In this document: positions 10,997-23,400 of the stretch, one piece after another
Numbering within the stretch: the stretch's first letter is position 1
Layout: every line of letters starts with the position of its first letter
Source of the DNA: Chloromonas sp. AAM2
Taxonomy: Eukaryota > Chlorophyta > Chlorophyceae > Chlamydomonadales > Chlamydomonadaceae
Assembly (NCBI GenBank): GCA_004335635.1
Contig: QAXH01001021.1
Coordinates: 1 to 26,074 of the forward strand
DNA: 26,074 bases
Direction of reading: 5' to 3'
The notes under the pieces: generated by a model
Databases searched by the model: none
Seen by the model: only the letters and a program-made list of their open reading frames with translations
Told to the model about the DNA's origin: nothing
Program-made: the position numbers and the translations under genes

Positions 10997-11924
10997 ATCT
11001 GTCTTGAAAAGCAGACGCTGCGCGTCAGCACTCGCCTGCTGGCGGCGCTACGGGAGCATGCAGACGGCCTGGCTATAAATTGGCTGCCAGCCGTATCTGT
11101 AACCGCAACCGCCAACTCAGTCAATCTTACTTGCTGATTGGATTGTGGGCAATCCAGATAACACTGTCTGATGCAGTCATTATTGAATTGTGGATACCCT
11201 GATTGCAACTTCTGCACTGGTTGATGCACCTCAGCTCAACTAGTCTATCAGTCCCTAAGACGCACATCTATTAGGCCATCGCCCTATCAATTAATGCACT
11301 GCCCGCAACCAGTTCGTGCTCAGCTTGCCTCGACACTCAGCACATTCTCAATCGCAATTGCTGCATGCTTGTTTGTTTGGCTGATTTCTGGACTTTGGAC
11401 AACACCTTCTTACGCCAGGCACAACAGTAATCCTTCCTCTGACAGTGTCGTCAGAGTGCCGTCAGAGTGATAGTAACAGAGTGATGTTTGCGTTGGACGT
11501 GCAGTCCCTCCTTGTAATCCTTTACACACATGTATGACATTTGGTGCAACAGGTACTGGCCGGTTGAGTCAACTAGTCAACTACTTCACAAGGCCGCATC
11601 ATGATCAACTGGCACACTGACAGCGACACTGGCCGGCTGGACTGTTCAACCAACGTATACTATCACACATAACAAAACTGAAGCTGAAAAACGTCTACAG
11701 TCCGGAAGCATGGCCATTCGCCAAATGAATCATGTCTTAAGGCAATATATTGGCAATCCTGCTCGTCTTGCACCCTGTGGCATCTTCCATACAGGTGCAA
11801 ATCTATACGCATGACAATGGAAGGTTGACCCCTTGACTTGATGAATACAAAGGCCACAAAGGCTTCACAAGGATAGCAAATGTGAAGTCAGGTCTGAGCC
11901 AAGCAGGCCGCACATTCAAAATCG
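10997..11924. other. Intergenic: MED12 upstream region and CFAP298 3' UTR
   Basis: There is no credible exon here. Both neighbours are read from the minus strand, so the high-coordinate part should be the CFAP298 3' untranslated region and the low-coordinate part the MED12 5' region. On the minus strand a CCAAT sequence lies at about 11084-11080, some 85 bases before the MED12 ATG; this is weak promoter evidence. A short imperfect direct repeat, CGTCAGAGTG twice, lies at about 11449-11470. The region appears more AT-rich than the genes. Confidence 0.55.
11522..11526 (-). terminator. Candidate poly(A) signal TGTAA for CFAP298
   Basis: TGTAA on the minus strand is the typical chlorophyte polyadenylation signal. 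This is the only copy on that strand between the CFAP298 stop codon (11925) and the MED12 start, giving a 3' untranslated region of about 400 bases. The motif also occurs by chance in several introns of this window, so support is modest. Confidence 0.4.
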
Positions 11925-14193
11925 TTATTTCGGAAGCCTGACCTGGCTGACTCCTGAAAAGTGTGACTTGAGTGACGAGTTGCTTGCCCATGCAGCTCCC
12001 ACGTATGAGTCATCCTGGTCGTCAGCAAGCTTCTGCAAGCAGACATGGCGAGCGCAGATGGTTTATGCAATTCGTCTCCTATTGCACACATTGACCAAAT
12101 CAAGGAAGCCATGCGAATTAATACTTAGTGGGGCCTTTTTCCAGCCATGCTCTTGCAAGCCAGGCTTGCATGGTGGCATGTGGACTGTTTGAAGATATCT
12201 TGAACGTCCTGATATGGAACTGGCTAGAACTGCTCAGCAATTGTGTTACTGCTCAATTCTGCAATCAAACCTCCGGTCCCACCTTTTGTTCTTCTTGCTT
12301 TTTGTAGTACCAGGCCATCATTGCTTTTTGAGAGTCCTGGTCGACAGCAGGCTCCCTAGAAGGGGCTCCTGAACCTTTTTTTTGCACCTTTACAATTGCC
12401 TGCATATATGAAAGGTACATGTGGCATCAACGTGTCAAGGGAGTGGCAATCATGGTGACGCTCGCGTCAGTAGCCTGCCACACCCAACACCAATGCATGC
12501 TGGATGCACTCGTGCATTTCTGACTCATGTCGTCGTTTCTGCGAGGCGCGAAAGCTATACTAACATGCAGCAATTCATGCATCCAGCCTGCCAGCAGCCT
12601 ACCTTGGTTTTCTCGTGCCTGCCCAGGTATTCACTGAGCTTCTTGTCTGCCGCCATTTGCTTGCCCGCAAACCATAGCGTAGAGGTCTCTGGATCCAGGT
12701 ATTCGTGACCAAACTGCAAGTAGGTGGCATGGCCGGGTGGCAAGCTTACAGTCTTTGACGTGTCGCTTGATAGAGCTGCAAGCCACAAACACGCACATCA
12801 ATCAAAAGCTCCCAGTGCTGACCGTCACGTGTCTGTGTGATTGTGCCGTCAGTTTTGCTGGAGTGCTGGGGTGCTGGAAGCACAGTCCAAGGCTGGTACA
12901 ATTCACAGCTCACCTGGCCAGGTCACACCTGGCGTCATGCACACTTGGCTAAGCATGCCATTTATCCACAGCGACTCATATATTTAAAAAACTCCTATGC
13001 ACTCACTGATGCGCCCACATCCCCTTCCCTGTCCTCCAGCAGCATCCTGACCAGGTCCCACTCGGGCAGCCCCATGGGGTAGCAGATCATGACGGCACCG
13101 CGGACGCTGTCCACCATGCTGGCCAGGTTGGCCTTGCTCAACGATGCCTTTCGACCCACTTGTTCCTAAGAACAACAAATCACGCAACAAGGTCGTCATT
13201 ATTGACATACGTGTGGGGCAAGAGACGTCTACCTGCTGCACGTTGATTGGGCTTGCCCAGACCGGGTTGAAATTGTACCAAGCTGAGTATCTGTGCAAGG
13301 CTGTTGGCATTTTGTAAACTTGCATTTCGTAAACATGTTGGACAGCAACCGGACATGCTACCTGGTCGTTGTGCTCCAGCGTGTGAGTATGCATGAGTTG
13401 GAGTCGTCTAAGATGAGTGAACTGGTGCCGCCTGCACAATTGCTGCACATGTGGCGCACCTTGGATGCCGCCGCCAACGCGTCGTCCAGTGTCTTGAGCA
13501 ACACTTTGGCAACTTCTGGGTCACATGCTGCGTCACAAGCCACAGAAAGTGCGTGTCAACAACACTCTCATACACAATCGTTGCATTCCTGAACCTGTGC
13601 ACATGGCCTATGCATGCGGATGAAGCCATGCCTAACCACAGCTCTCCGCACTTGGCCATAAAAGACAGACACAGCTTCACAGCTTCTAGCTGCAGGCATG
13701 TCTGAACCTGCCAGGACATGTGGATGCGGATGAATCCATGCTGCGCCACACACACCAGACACAGCTTCATCAGTCACGTCAGGAAGCATCAGGCATCAGC
13801 ATCTTCTAGTGCACATGGCAAATCTATGTGTGTACACACCATTTCCAGTCCTGCGCCCTGTTGGGTCCATGGTGTAATGTTTTCCCTTGTCCACTGGGGC
13901 TTCTGAGTACTCGTCAATGCCCTGCTTGTCCAAGGGCTTGGCAGGCCCATACTTGGCCAGCTCCTCTCCGTCCACCTTCAACATTGCGATCTTTGCTCGC
14001 ATGTTGTGCACCTCCGCAAGCGCTTTCACTGTGTCCTGAACTGATGATTCCACGGTTGTGTCAAATAGAAACTGCTCCTGCTCGGACCGCTGCAGCATGC
14101 AAAGAATACAGGCCGCGTATTAACTACAAGGCGTTTTGCTGGAAGCCGCGCAAGGTTTGGCTTGCAGCTCACCTTCATGTGAAGGAGAACCAT
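11925..14193 (-). CDS. CFAP298: CFAP298 (FBB18/C21orf59/Kurly), cilia and flagella associated protein, 7 exons
   Basis: Exons: 14193-14173, 14089-13840, 13527-13460, 13165-13007, 12713-12603, 12399-12283, 12032-11925 (TAA). All joins are GT-AG and phase-consistent, giving 277 residues; human CFAP298 has 290. The protein starts MVLLHMK|RSEQEQFLFD, with only seven codons in exon 1. It then shows EELAKYGPAKPLDKQGIDEY, GRRTGNACDPEVAKVLLKTL, VRGAVMICYPMGLPEWDLVR, STLWFAGKQMAADKKLSEYL, GAPSREPAVDQDSQKAMMAW, and ends in an acidic DDQDDSY segment, SLKSHFSGVSQV and RLPK. These match the family in order from end to end. The protein is cytoplasmic, needed for preassembly and loading of outer dynein arms; loss causes immotile cilia in humans and zebrafish. 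FBB18 is the Chlamydomonas name. It is divergent with the coiled-coil gene at 14406. No break or missing block is seen. Confidence 0.95.
13590..13770. repeat. Direct repeat in CFAP298 intron 2
   Basis: Two related segments, about 13590-13680 and 13703-13770, share TGAACCTG, ATGCGGATGAAKCCATGC and AGACACAGCTTCA. The spacing between the outer blocks differs, so the copies have gained or lost bases. They fill much of the 312-base intron (13528-13839). They are non-coding and do not touch the splice sites. Confidence 0.65.
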
Positions 14194-14405
14194 CTTGTTG
14201 AGCCTGTCTCGCTTTCGCAGTGCAGGTCTGTAACAATGCGAGCCATCGCCCTGTTTTCAAACCTCAACCGACGATTTGGTCAAACGCACGTGTTCCAACC
14301 GTCATTATGGATGCTGTCGTGTGCCGCTTGCAGCAGATCAGGCTAGGCTCAGGATTATGTAAAGACTCATGTACGTTATGTGAGTAAAGCAAGCCACCAA
14401 ACACC
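14194..14405. promoter_or_regulatory. Divergent promoter between CFAP298 and the CCDC57-like gene
   Basis: Only 212 bases separate the two start codons (CFAP298 ATG at 14193 on the minus strand, coiled-coil ATG at 14406 on the plus strand), so both 5' untranslated regions and the promoter must fit here unless an upstream exon exists. A palindromic E-box CACGTG lies at 14287-14292, near the middle. I see no clear TATA box and no convincing RFX X-box. Shared control of two ciliary/centriolar genes is an inference from layout. Confidence 0.6.
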
Positions 14406-17400
14406 ATGGGCACGCTAGGTGTACCTCCTGACCCCAGGAGCCTGCTGCAGCTGAAGGAGCAGGAGCTCACTCGACTCAGGGAAACTGCTCTAGCTGAGCT
14501 GGAGGCCAAGGTAAGCTCCATGTACAATGTGCGTCAGCTGGTGATGGACTGGCACACACCTCACCCCGCCTCACACACCCGCCCGTGCAGCTTCAAGCTA
14601 AACAGCAGGAAGAGCAAGACCTCCAGGAAAAGGTCGGTGTTTGCCGTAAGCACATAACAGCAGGCTGTGCAGGCTGCATCCATTGGCGCTCACATGGTCA
14701 CTGGTCTCGATCGCACAACACCAGCCCAGCTAGGGTCAAAAGTGTGCCGGTTCAACTAGGTGCAGCAGTAACCTGGCGAAGTTAGCAGCTGCAGTGTATC
14801 TTAGTAGCGTAACGGCTACATTGCCTGCTGCTTGTCATCGTGCATTGGCTGTAAACATGCGATTGGGTCTGCATGCTGGCTGCAGTTTGAGCAGCTGCGC
14901 TCTGACTTTGAATACAATCTGCGGCTTCTGTCTGAGAGAGATGACGAGCTGCAGCAGTACGAGCAGGATGCAGCTGTGCAGTCGGCCATACTGGCAGACA
15001 GGGACAGGCAGCTGGCGGAGCTGCAGGCATCATACGATGAAGTGTACCAAGGTGAGGCATTGCAGTGGGCATAGCGCAGCCTGTCAGGGGGTTATGTGTG
15101 TGTTGTCTCACAACGTGGGTAGTTCATTGGACCTTGCACTGAAGAGGCGTTGTGATCGGCTATTCCATGCCTGTGGGCTGCAAAGGGTTCAGGATTTTGT
15201 TCGTCGTCAAGGGCCCTTAGGTACTTGTAGGCAATACAGAAACTTGCCAGGTGTGCATGGATTGAAGAATTGCTGAGGGTGTGCTTGTCATGAACTTGGC
15301 ACAGCTGGGACAAGGTATGGCCTCCAAGGTCAGGCAGTGCTAGGCATCAAGGGCGAGCAAGCCTCTGCCTATTCAGCCTTGCTTCCACCGTGTGTGCGTG
15401 CAGCCCTGAAGCTTGAGCGAGCAGGACGACAGGAAGAGGCTTTTCTTGCACAGGTTGGTTACTGGTTGTCTATGTCGGCAAGACCCGTAACCCACCTGGT
15501 TTCTGTCAGCATTCGCTGTTTCCCAATGTCAGCATTTTTGTTGGTGCGTCCGAGTATAACTTGCACACGATTGGACAATTTTGAGGTGATGCCTTTTTCC
15601 GGTCATGTGTAACTGTGCTGGACTCTCGTCAAGATTGGTTTGACTGTCGACTTCTGAGTTGAGTTTAAAGCGCTTGTATATATCTTGGATACGTTTGATG
15701 GGCTTGCTCATTCTCAGCAACACATTCAGCTGCTGTTGCCACACCATGACCTTTCCTAGGCTCGTACGCTTGAGGTGCAGCGGCAGTTGGATGAAGTCAA
15801 GGCATCTAGTGCGGAGGCATTGGTCAAGCTCAGGGACCAGCACGAGCAGACCAAACGGTCGTTGCAGGTAAGGGTTGCTCGGGGAGGGAACCCTGTGGCA
15901 ACATTGGTTTGGCATGAAAATATTGCATTTGCACCCACGTGTATTTTCCAACCCTGAAAATGTCAGATAATGGAGGCAACGTGACAATCAGCGTTTGCTG
16001 GCCATGTTCCTGGGCTTACAAAGCCGTGCAAATGCACTGATGCTGCCAGTGTCAGCTGAGGCTGTGCTTCAAGCCAAACCTAGCCCATGCTCTGTGCAGC
16101 GCTCTGCTGCCGAGGGAGAGGAGGCGCTGGCGCGTCAGCAGCGCGAGCTGTCAGCAGGCTTCACGCTGCAGGCTCAGCAGCTGGAGCTCAAGTACAGGCA
16201 GATGGCAGAGGAGGCACAGCAGGTGGGCAGGAGGGGGAGGGGGAAGTGCATACCCGGGCAGGACAGCCAGACACAGGTGAAGACAAGTTGAGACAGTCTT
16301 GCAGCTGCAATGGTTCAGGGGGCTGGGACGAGTTAGTGAGGATTTAAGGTGAGTTTGGTGAAAGCATGTTGGTTGAAGCTGCGGGCTTGGCCCGACCAAT
16401 CTAATCAAGCACATGGTTTTGTGACCATTTTCCTGACCATCTGACTGACTGAGACTGACTTGGAGTGGTTCGGCTGGTGTAGTTGCTGGCACTGCTGCTC
16501 ATACTGCTGCTTGTGGTTAGGCTGATTGTTGCTCGCGCTGATGTTGCACAGGATGCGAGTGTGGCGCGCGTGCTAGCGGACCAGCGGGGCAGCGAGGCGC
16601 AGGCAGCGCACATGAGGGAGATGCAGCAGCTGAAGGCCACTGAGGTAAGGACCCTTGCCGAGACTGCATTGCTGCGCCTATGTGTGGTGCCTGTGACATG
16701 CCTTGGTGTGACACCTGTGCCGGTGGAATACCCCTGGCATGGTTGTTCCTCTGACAGCATGTGATCGACTCTGCCTTCATGAGCTTCCTGCGCTTTCAGA
16801 CAGGGGCTCATCAAGCTGCCCCTGGACACGTCACTGTACACAGTACATTACAACGCCATGCAATTCACAGTACGATACACGATGCAGGCTGCCCTGGCTG
16901 AGACCCGTCGGCTCGAGCAGAGCCTGAAGGCCGTGACCTTTGAGCTGGACAGCATGCGGAAGCTCAAGGACGACGCTTTGGCCGAGGTCACCATGCAGAA
17001 CACGCAGCTGAAGCACCAACTCAAGGTACGCAGGCCAACTCAAGGTGCGCAGGCCAACTCAAGGTGCGCAGACCAACTCAAGTTGCACAGGCCAACTCAA
17101 GGTGCACAGGCCAACTCAAGGTGCACAGGCCAACTCAAGGTGCGCAGGCCAACTCAAGGTGCACAGGCCAACTCAAGGTGCACAGGCCAACTCAAGGTGC
17201 ACAGATCCCAACGTTCTCTGTATCAAGTGAGAAGTAAAAAACACTGGCCCCAGCGTTGAATAGAGCAACTGCGAGAGCCTCTGAAAGCAACTAGGTGAGA
17301 TTATGTCTCTTTGCAGGTTTGGAGCGAGGAGGCGGATGCTCAGCGTCAGGATCTGGTCCAGCGCCTGTCCTCCGCCCAGTGCCAATTAGAGGACCTGAGG

Positions 17401-20400
17401 GCCACTGCGGCGGCAGCGGCTGCACTCACAGCCACTCAACACGAGGAGGAGGTGGCGCTGCTCAGGCAGAGGCTGGAGCAGGCACAAGGTAAGCGGCACA
17501 CTCCAGATGAGCTCATGCGAGTGCAGCAGTCAACAGCAGCAGAGGGCAAGTGAAGCGCCGGCGAAGACAAGGATGCACCCACACCATGAGCTTTCAAGAG
17601 TCAGGGCGTACAAGTGCACATGTGTGCATGGGTTCCTTGCCAGTCCAGCCAACAGCCGGAGCTGTCACACACACTGGGACACAGCTTTCCACTGTTGAGA
17701 ACGTTCAAGGCCTTGTGCAGTGCAAGGCACGTGGTTTCTGTCCGACTGTTGGATGGGTTTGCTGTGCTGGCAGGCAACGTGAATCATATGAGTGACGAGC
17801 TACGGGAGCTGCGTGCATTTGTCAAGGCGGCGTACAAACAACAACAGGACAAGGTGGCTGCTCTGGAGCAGGTAAGTGATGGTTATCAAAGAGTAGTTTC
17901 ACCTAGTGGTGGCCTACAAGGGGCGTTGATCAGGCCGTTGACTTTTCAAGCGCTGGGCAGAATGGATTTGCCATACCACGGCTCCACCCAGTCATGGATA
18001 TGATGGCGCGGCACAGATTGCTAGGATGGAATTAAACGTGCAGTCAAAACCACGCAGACTAGTCAAGCACACAAACTAGTCTGAAGCAAGACATCAGATG
18101 AGGGGCAACTGAGATGCAGCTGCAAGAGAAGCCGCCATGTGCGACAAGTGTGCGCTGCAGCGGGGACTGGCGATGAAAGTCGTATGCGTAGTGGACCAGA
18201 ATCGGTTGCCGATGAGTACGAGTGATGATTATGTATGCTGTAGGCTCACCGTGAGGAGCGTGAGAGTGCATTGGACCAGCAGGCGGAGCTCGAGCGTAAG
18301 CACGGCGCTGAGCTGCGGGAGGCCAGGGAGCAGCTGTGGGCAAGGGACGAGGAGGTGGGTGGCATGTGGGGCACGGGCATGGGATGTCTGAAGCCCAGGT
18401 AGCCCACGTGTGAAGCCCAGGTCTACATCACGTGTAGAGCCCAGGTCTGCATCACGTGCCTGCGTACTAGAACAGCGCCAGTCGTACTCGTGGGAAGAGT
18501 GACCGTAGCTAGCTTTCAGTTGACACCAATATCTGCCATGCAACCCTGGAGAAAGTGGCGATGGCGTGTTTTCAGGTGTTATTAGCAGATTGAGGGGGAG
18601 CAAGCTGACCTTGCGATGTGCACTTTTGCCCGCAGGTACGCACGCTACGGGACAAGCTTGCTGAGTTGCGGCGGACCCTGGACGAACGGCGGACGGACAT
18701 CCAGACTTACAGGGTACGTGGCCAACTTCTGGAGACAGCGTTGCGTTGTAACTTTGACCAGCAGCTTGCGCCTTGACTTTTACTTGGTAACCAAATGACT
18801 TCCCTGGCAGGTATCTCAACTACAGTTATATGGATCGGGCTCGCAGTGGGCACGCCTAGCCCTGCTTGCAACGGAACCCAACACCAGGAGCCACCTGTGC
18901 AGAAGCGCAGATGTGTGCATACAATGTTGATCTGGTAAACACGACAATCAACACATCAACTCTGTCTGCCCATGCTTGCTGCCTCAGGATCAGGTGGTGG
19001 CTGCGGGGGAGCGCGAGCGGGAGCTGCACAGGCGGGTGCTCACAGCCGAGCTAAGGGTCGAGGTGAGCAGTGCATGAGGCCTGGTATTCTCGGGCATGTT
19101 CATGGGCCACGGTGCACAAGACCTGGCCAAATTGGGTGCATATTCTAAGGGAAATGCGCGTGTGCCTCAAGAGTACCGGGCTGGGTGTTCTGGCTAAAAC
19201 TCTACCAAGCAGAACGCTGATGTTTTGGCCCAAACCTTGCTAGACGAGACAAGCGATGCACGACATTGGCTGCACATTCCACCACACTGGCCTAGAATGC
19301 AACCTACATGTACATGTTCATCCTGCATGTAAAGCACACCTGCATGCTTGAAGCTGAACAACAGTGTTGTATCGACCTTTCAGGACCTGGGTGCGACCCG
19401 CGAGCTAGCCCTGGACCCTCAGAAAGATTATCTGCTGCGCTCGCTGGTCGACCAACGCGACACAGCCAATGCAGCATTGCAGGTGATGGGGCACGGCTAT
19501 CGAATGGCATTCAGAACTCGTGTACAGTGTAGGTGTGGGGCACAGCCAACATGCACCGCCACTGAGTGACACTAGGACTATGTTAGGCTGGCGTTGCACA
19601 ATGAAAAGCACTCAGCCTAACGCACCCACAACTAGTAAAGATGCAGGACTTGCATTACAAGGCTCAAACCAGCCAGTATCACGGCTTTTCAAGAGCCAGA
19701 TTGAGTCTGTTGACGTGCTGTGTGTCCAGGATGCTTCCCGGAGGTTGCTGGACAAGGAGGTTGAGATCCTGAGTCTGAGAGAAGCGCTGGCCACCGCCAC
19801 GTCACCGCAAGCAGCGGCAGCGGCAATGCAGCGGGCAGCGGCGGCGGCGGCAGCAGCCCGTGCAGGCCAGCCCAGCGATTCGCAGGGCCAGGCCATGGCC
19901 ACGGACGCTCGCCTGTCCAACACTGTAGCAAGGTGCGGCAAGCTTGGCACCCTCCGGATTCCGCTTCAATTGCAAACCCGAGATCATCTTTCTACTCTCA
20001 CCTTGGCGCTTTATCCAATCCCTTCAGTTGGTGGCACCCACGTTTGTGTTCGTGTCCGTTTACATTGGTAACTTTTGCACGTTGGAACAGCCATATGTTG
20101 AAAGTGCAGAGTGGGTCTCAAGCTGTCTGTAGGTTGCCCGTGAGTTTTATGAGGGTAGTCTGAATGATGCCATGTGTTGCTGTTCAGTGATGTTGTCGGC
20201 CCACACGCACCCGGTGGCCCAGGCGCCACTACTACAGGAGGGGCTGAGGGCTCGGGCGGGGCCGCTCGTAACCCCTACGGATCAGGTGCAGTGACGCGGG
20301 CCGTGCGGGCGGGCACGGCCCACCAGCGGGCCCCGCCTCCACCGGTCACTGTACCTGACAACGCACTGGCAGCGCAGGTGATACCCCACGGGTCGCTTCT

Positions 20401-23400
20401 GTGTGCTTTGGAGACACGTAGACGCATCAGGTTGCTAAGTACTGTGTGGGCACCAGGTCATGCTCCAAACGCATCACAGTGCAGCTACAAATGGTATGGA
20501 TGTGCAGCTTGAGAGGCCCGAACATCACATCACACCCAAACTTCACCGCGGATTGCACTTTGAGGGTGGGAGTGTTTTTCAACAGTTTCCTCTGTCCCTT
20601 GTTCAAGGGCCAAGTACACATACATTGGTGTCTCACCTCTCTCTGCCAACAACAGTCCTGTCAACCTGGTGCTTTCCACAGGGCTCTCAGGACTCCATGC
20701 CGGACATCGCCATTCCCTCGCCCCTAACGGACATGATGCCCTCGCCGCGCAGCTCTGCGACCTTCTGGGCAGGTGGGCATAGAGTAGCGTCAAGACTGGC
20801 ACATCACGTGCCCTTTGGACTCGCCGGTGTCATACGCTGGCTGTCCAGGCCAGTGCCTGACAGCGTCCTGGCGGGGTTTGCAGTTGTCGCATGATCATGT
20901 GAAGGACGCGGTCTTGATAGTCGCTACTGATTGATATATCGCTACTGACACTGGTGGCGGTGGTGATGGTGATGTTTACAGGTATGCTGGCAGGGCATGT
21001 AAGCAGCGGTGGGGGCGTCAGTGCGGCGGGCAATGCGGCAGTGGCTGCCACCGCTGCGGCAGTGCGGGCCGCCCAGTACCTGCGCAGCAGCCGGGAGGAG
21101 CTGGAAGAGCTCATTAAGTCGCCTCTGGGCAGGTGAGGCATGCTGAGTTTGAGCTCACCATCGGGCTTGCATGTTCGGCACATGTACAAAACATGCTCTA
21201 AGTGAGGCATGCGATGAACAGGGCCTAGTCTTTTGAATTTGCCTGGCTGGGTACCCACAGTCAGGTCCGTGCTTTGGGGGTTGCTTGTCGGGTTGTATTG
21301 AGGCCAGAGGCCCACAGAATTACCACAGTTCGGGCAGGCGTTGTGTGCCAACAAGGGTTTCCTCTTGAGAGTTGTGCTGCTGAGGCCGGAGGTGGGCATC
21401 CTCTACGCGCGCCAAAAGACCACTTTCGACTGACTGGCAGCAAGGACTTCTGTCATAATGGCGTTGCCAAGGTCAGCATAGTGGTTTAGCCATGGGCTTC
21501 AGTCATTCAGATCCGCCTGCTGGGGCACTCTTTGGGGGTTGTTCTGCTGAGACGCCAGGCACGGTAGAATGTCCACAGAGTCTCAGGACGCATGTCACAG
21601 TCATGACTGCCAACATGTCTTGAAGTAGTGTTGCTGAGGCCAGAGGGCGGCATGGTATTTGCATCTCCTCAGAGCTCCCACTGACAGGCCAGAAAAAATC
21701 TTGTTACATCGGCTATGCTGAGGTCTGCGTGTTGTGTGTCACGTGTGGTGCATGCGCAGGCCTGACATGAGTGAAGGGCTCTTGGGTGGTGGTGGTGGTG
21801 GTGGTGGTGGTGGAGGTGGCGGTCACGGTAGCCCCAAGGGTCTGGCACTCGTGGCCAGCCTCAGAGCAGCCCTGCAACAGGTGGGTGTAGGGTCGGGACT
21901 GTGAGGGACCTCTAGAGGTGATTTATAAGCATATTTTAAATGGCGCCCTGCGTCCGACACAAAGTGCCAGCGATTAGACGTGACAACTGCTCTCTCCAGT
22001 TGCAAGACTTCCTGCTGCTGATAGCTACGATGCCACTGCCCCGTTACTGCCTGTACTGTTGGAGCAGGATGACCACTTCCTTCAGCCAGCAGCACCACGC
22101 GTATCCGTTTGTTGAGATTCCAGGGTGCCTGCCTGAATTCGCAGGCTGAGTCTCAGGGAAGTGTGCTGCGCGCCGCCCTGTGTGTGATGAGGGAGGAGAT
22201 GGAGGCATTGCAACAGGCAGCAGCGGCGGCAGCAGCTGCACAGGCACAGACACAGGTATGGGCAGATGGGAAGGGGTATGGAACTGTGTGTGTGGCGCGG
22301 ACCAAGCTCAAATCCAAGCAGACAAAGACCATCAAGCGTTGTGACGTGCATGAAGAGCCTCACAGGTTGGGTTCCTGATTGCGGTTCTGAAGCGCACAGT
22401 ATGTGGTGGCTCCGTACAACGGACTGATTTGCACATGGCTGCTCCGGCCTGGTTCGTTGCTTTCAGCAGCACACCTGTGTACCCGGCGTGGCCAAGCGTG
22501 TGTACTCAGAGCAGCCAAGCCACTGCGTGCCTGTGCAGGACGTCAGCGACGCTGTGCACGCGTCAGAGGACAGTGCGCTGCTGCTGGCAGAACTGCAGGT
22601 AGGCTGGGCGGCAGTGGAGTAGCATACACTGCCTCGAATGATACTCAATGATGCAGGGGGTCAAAACAACATTCTGCACACAACATTCTGCTGGGCCCAA
22701 ACCAAACCTTGTGCCCTTCTGCTTTGCTTACATACCAATTGTTTAACTCCTAGTACAGCCTTGCCTGCCCACTTCCATTTAAGCTCCTCTCATGCATGTA
22801 TGTGCAGGAGTCTGACACTGAACTCCAGCAAGCTATGCACCACATTCACGTGCTCCAACAGCAGCTCAACAGCCAGTACGCAAAAGCCTCCTTCAACCAA
22901 CAGAGGGCTGTTGAAGGCAGCACAGTTGAAGCTGGCCCAGCAGCAGCTGATCTGGAGCTGGGCTACCTGCGTAGCCGCGTGGAGCAGCTGGTGCTGGAGG
23001 GGCGGCAGCTGCGCCGGGAGGCGCTCCAGCTGCGGCTGGCCGCCAGCCAGGCCAGCCGCAGTACCACTGCCAGTGCAGTAGCTGGGACGCCTGATGGCAA
23101 GGCACAGGCTGGTCAGCAGCCGGAGCCAAGCCCGGACGGAGGTACATCTGAACGAGATGCGCTTCTGGTGCCCATGGGGCCTTTACACCCGCAGGTAGGC
23201 ACATTCGTGAGCAGCTCAAGTGTGTCACGTACGATGCACATGATTTACATGATTGGTGCTATCACAGGGGAACAACTTCAATGCAACCATCGCCTCAGTA
23301 CATTGCGGCAACTAATGCCTGATGCATCAGCGTGCAGTACAGCGACTGGCACTCAGCAGCGTGTGTGCAGCAGAGTTTGGTTTGCACAATCATTTGTTGG

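Noticed and set aside
11073..11080. TATAAAT on the plus strand as a promoter
   Set aside because: It faces the wrong way for MED12 and no plus-strand gene follows it.
12714..12779. Upstream extension of CFAP298 exon 5 to the acceptor at 12780
   Set aside because: It would enter two bases out of phase from exon 4; the acceptor before 12713 is in phase and joins GAS to FGHEYLDPETS as expected for the family.
14633..14645. Alternative donor for exon 2 of the CCDC57-like gene (GCC|GTAAGC)
   Set aside because: It is a better donor sequence than GTCGGT, but leaves phase 1, which does not fit exon 3 in phase 0.
15278..15314. Extra small exon in intron 3 of the CCDC57-like gene (acceptor GCTGAG, donor CAAG|GTATGG)
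   Set aside because: Its phases do not fit exon 3 (ends phase 1) and exon 4 (needs two bases); including it would break the frame.
17017..17206. CRISPR-like array
   Set aside because: The 19-base units are contiguous with no unique spacers, and the setting is a spliced eukaryotic gene.
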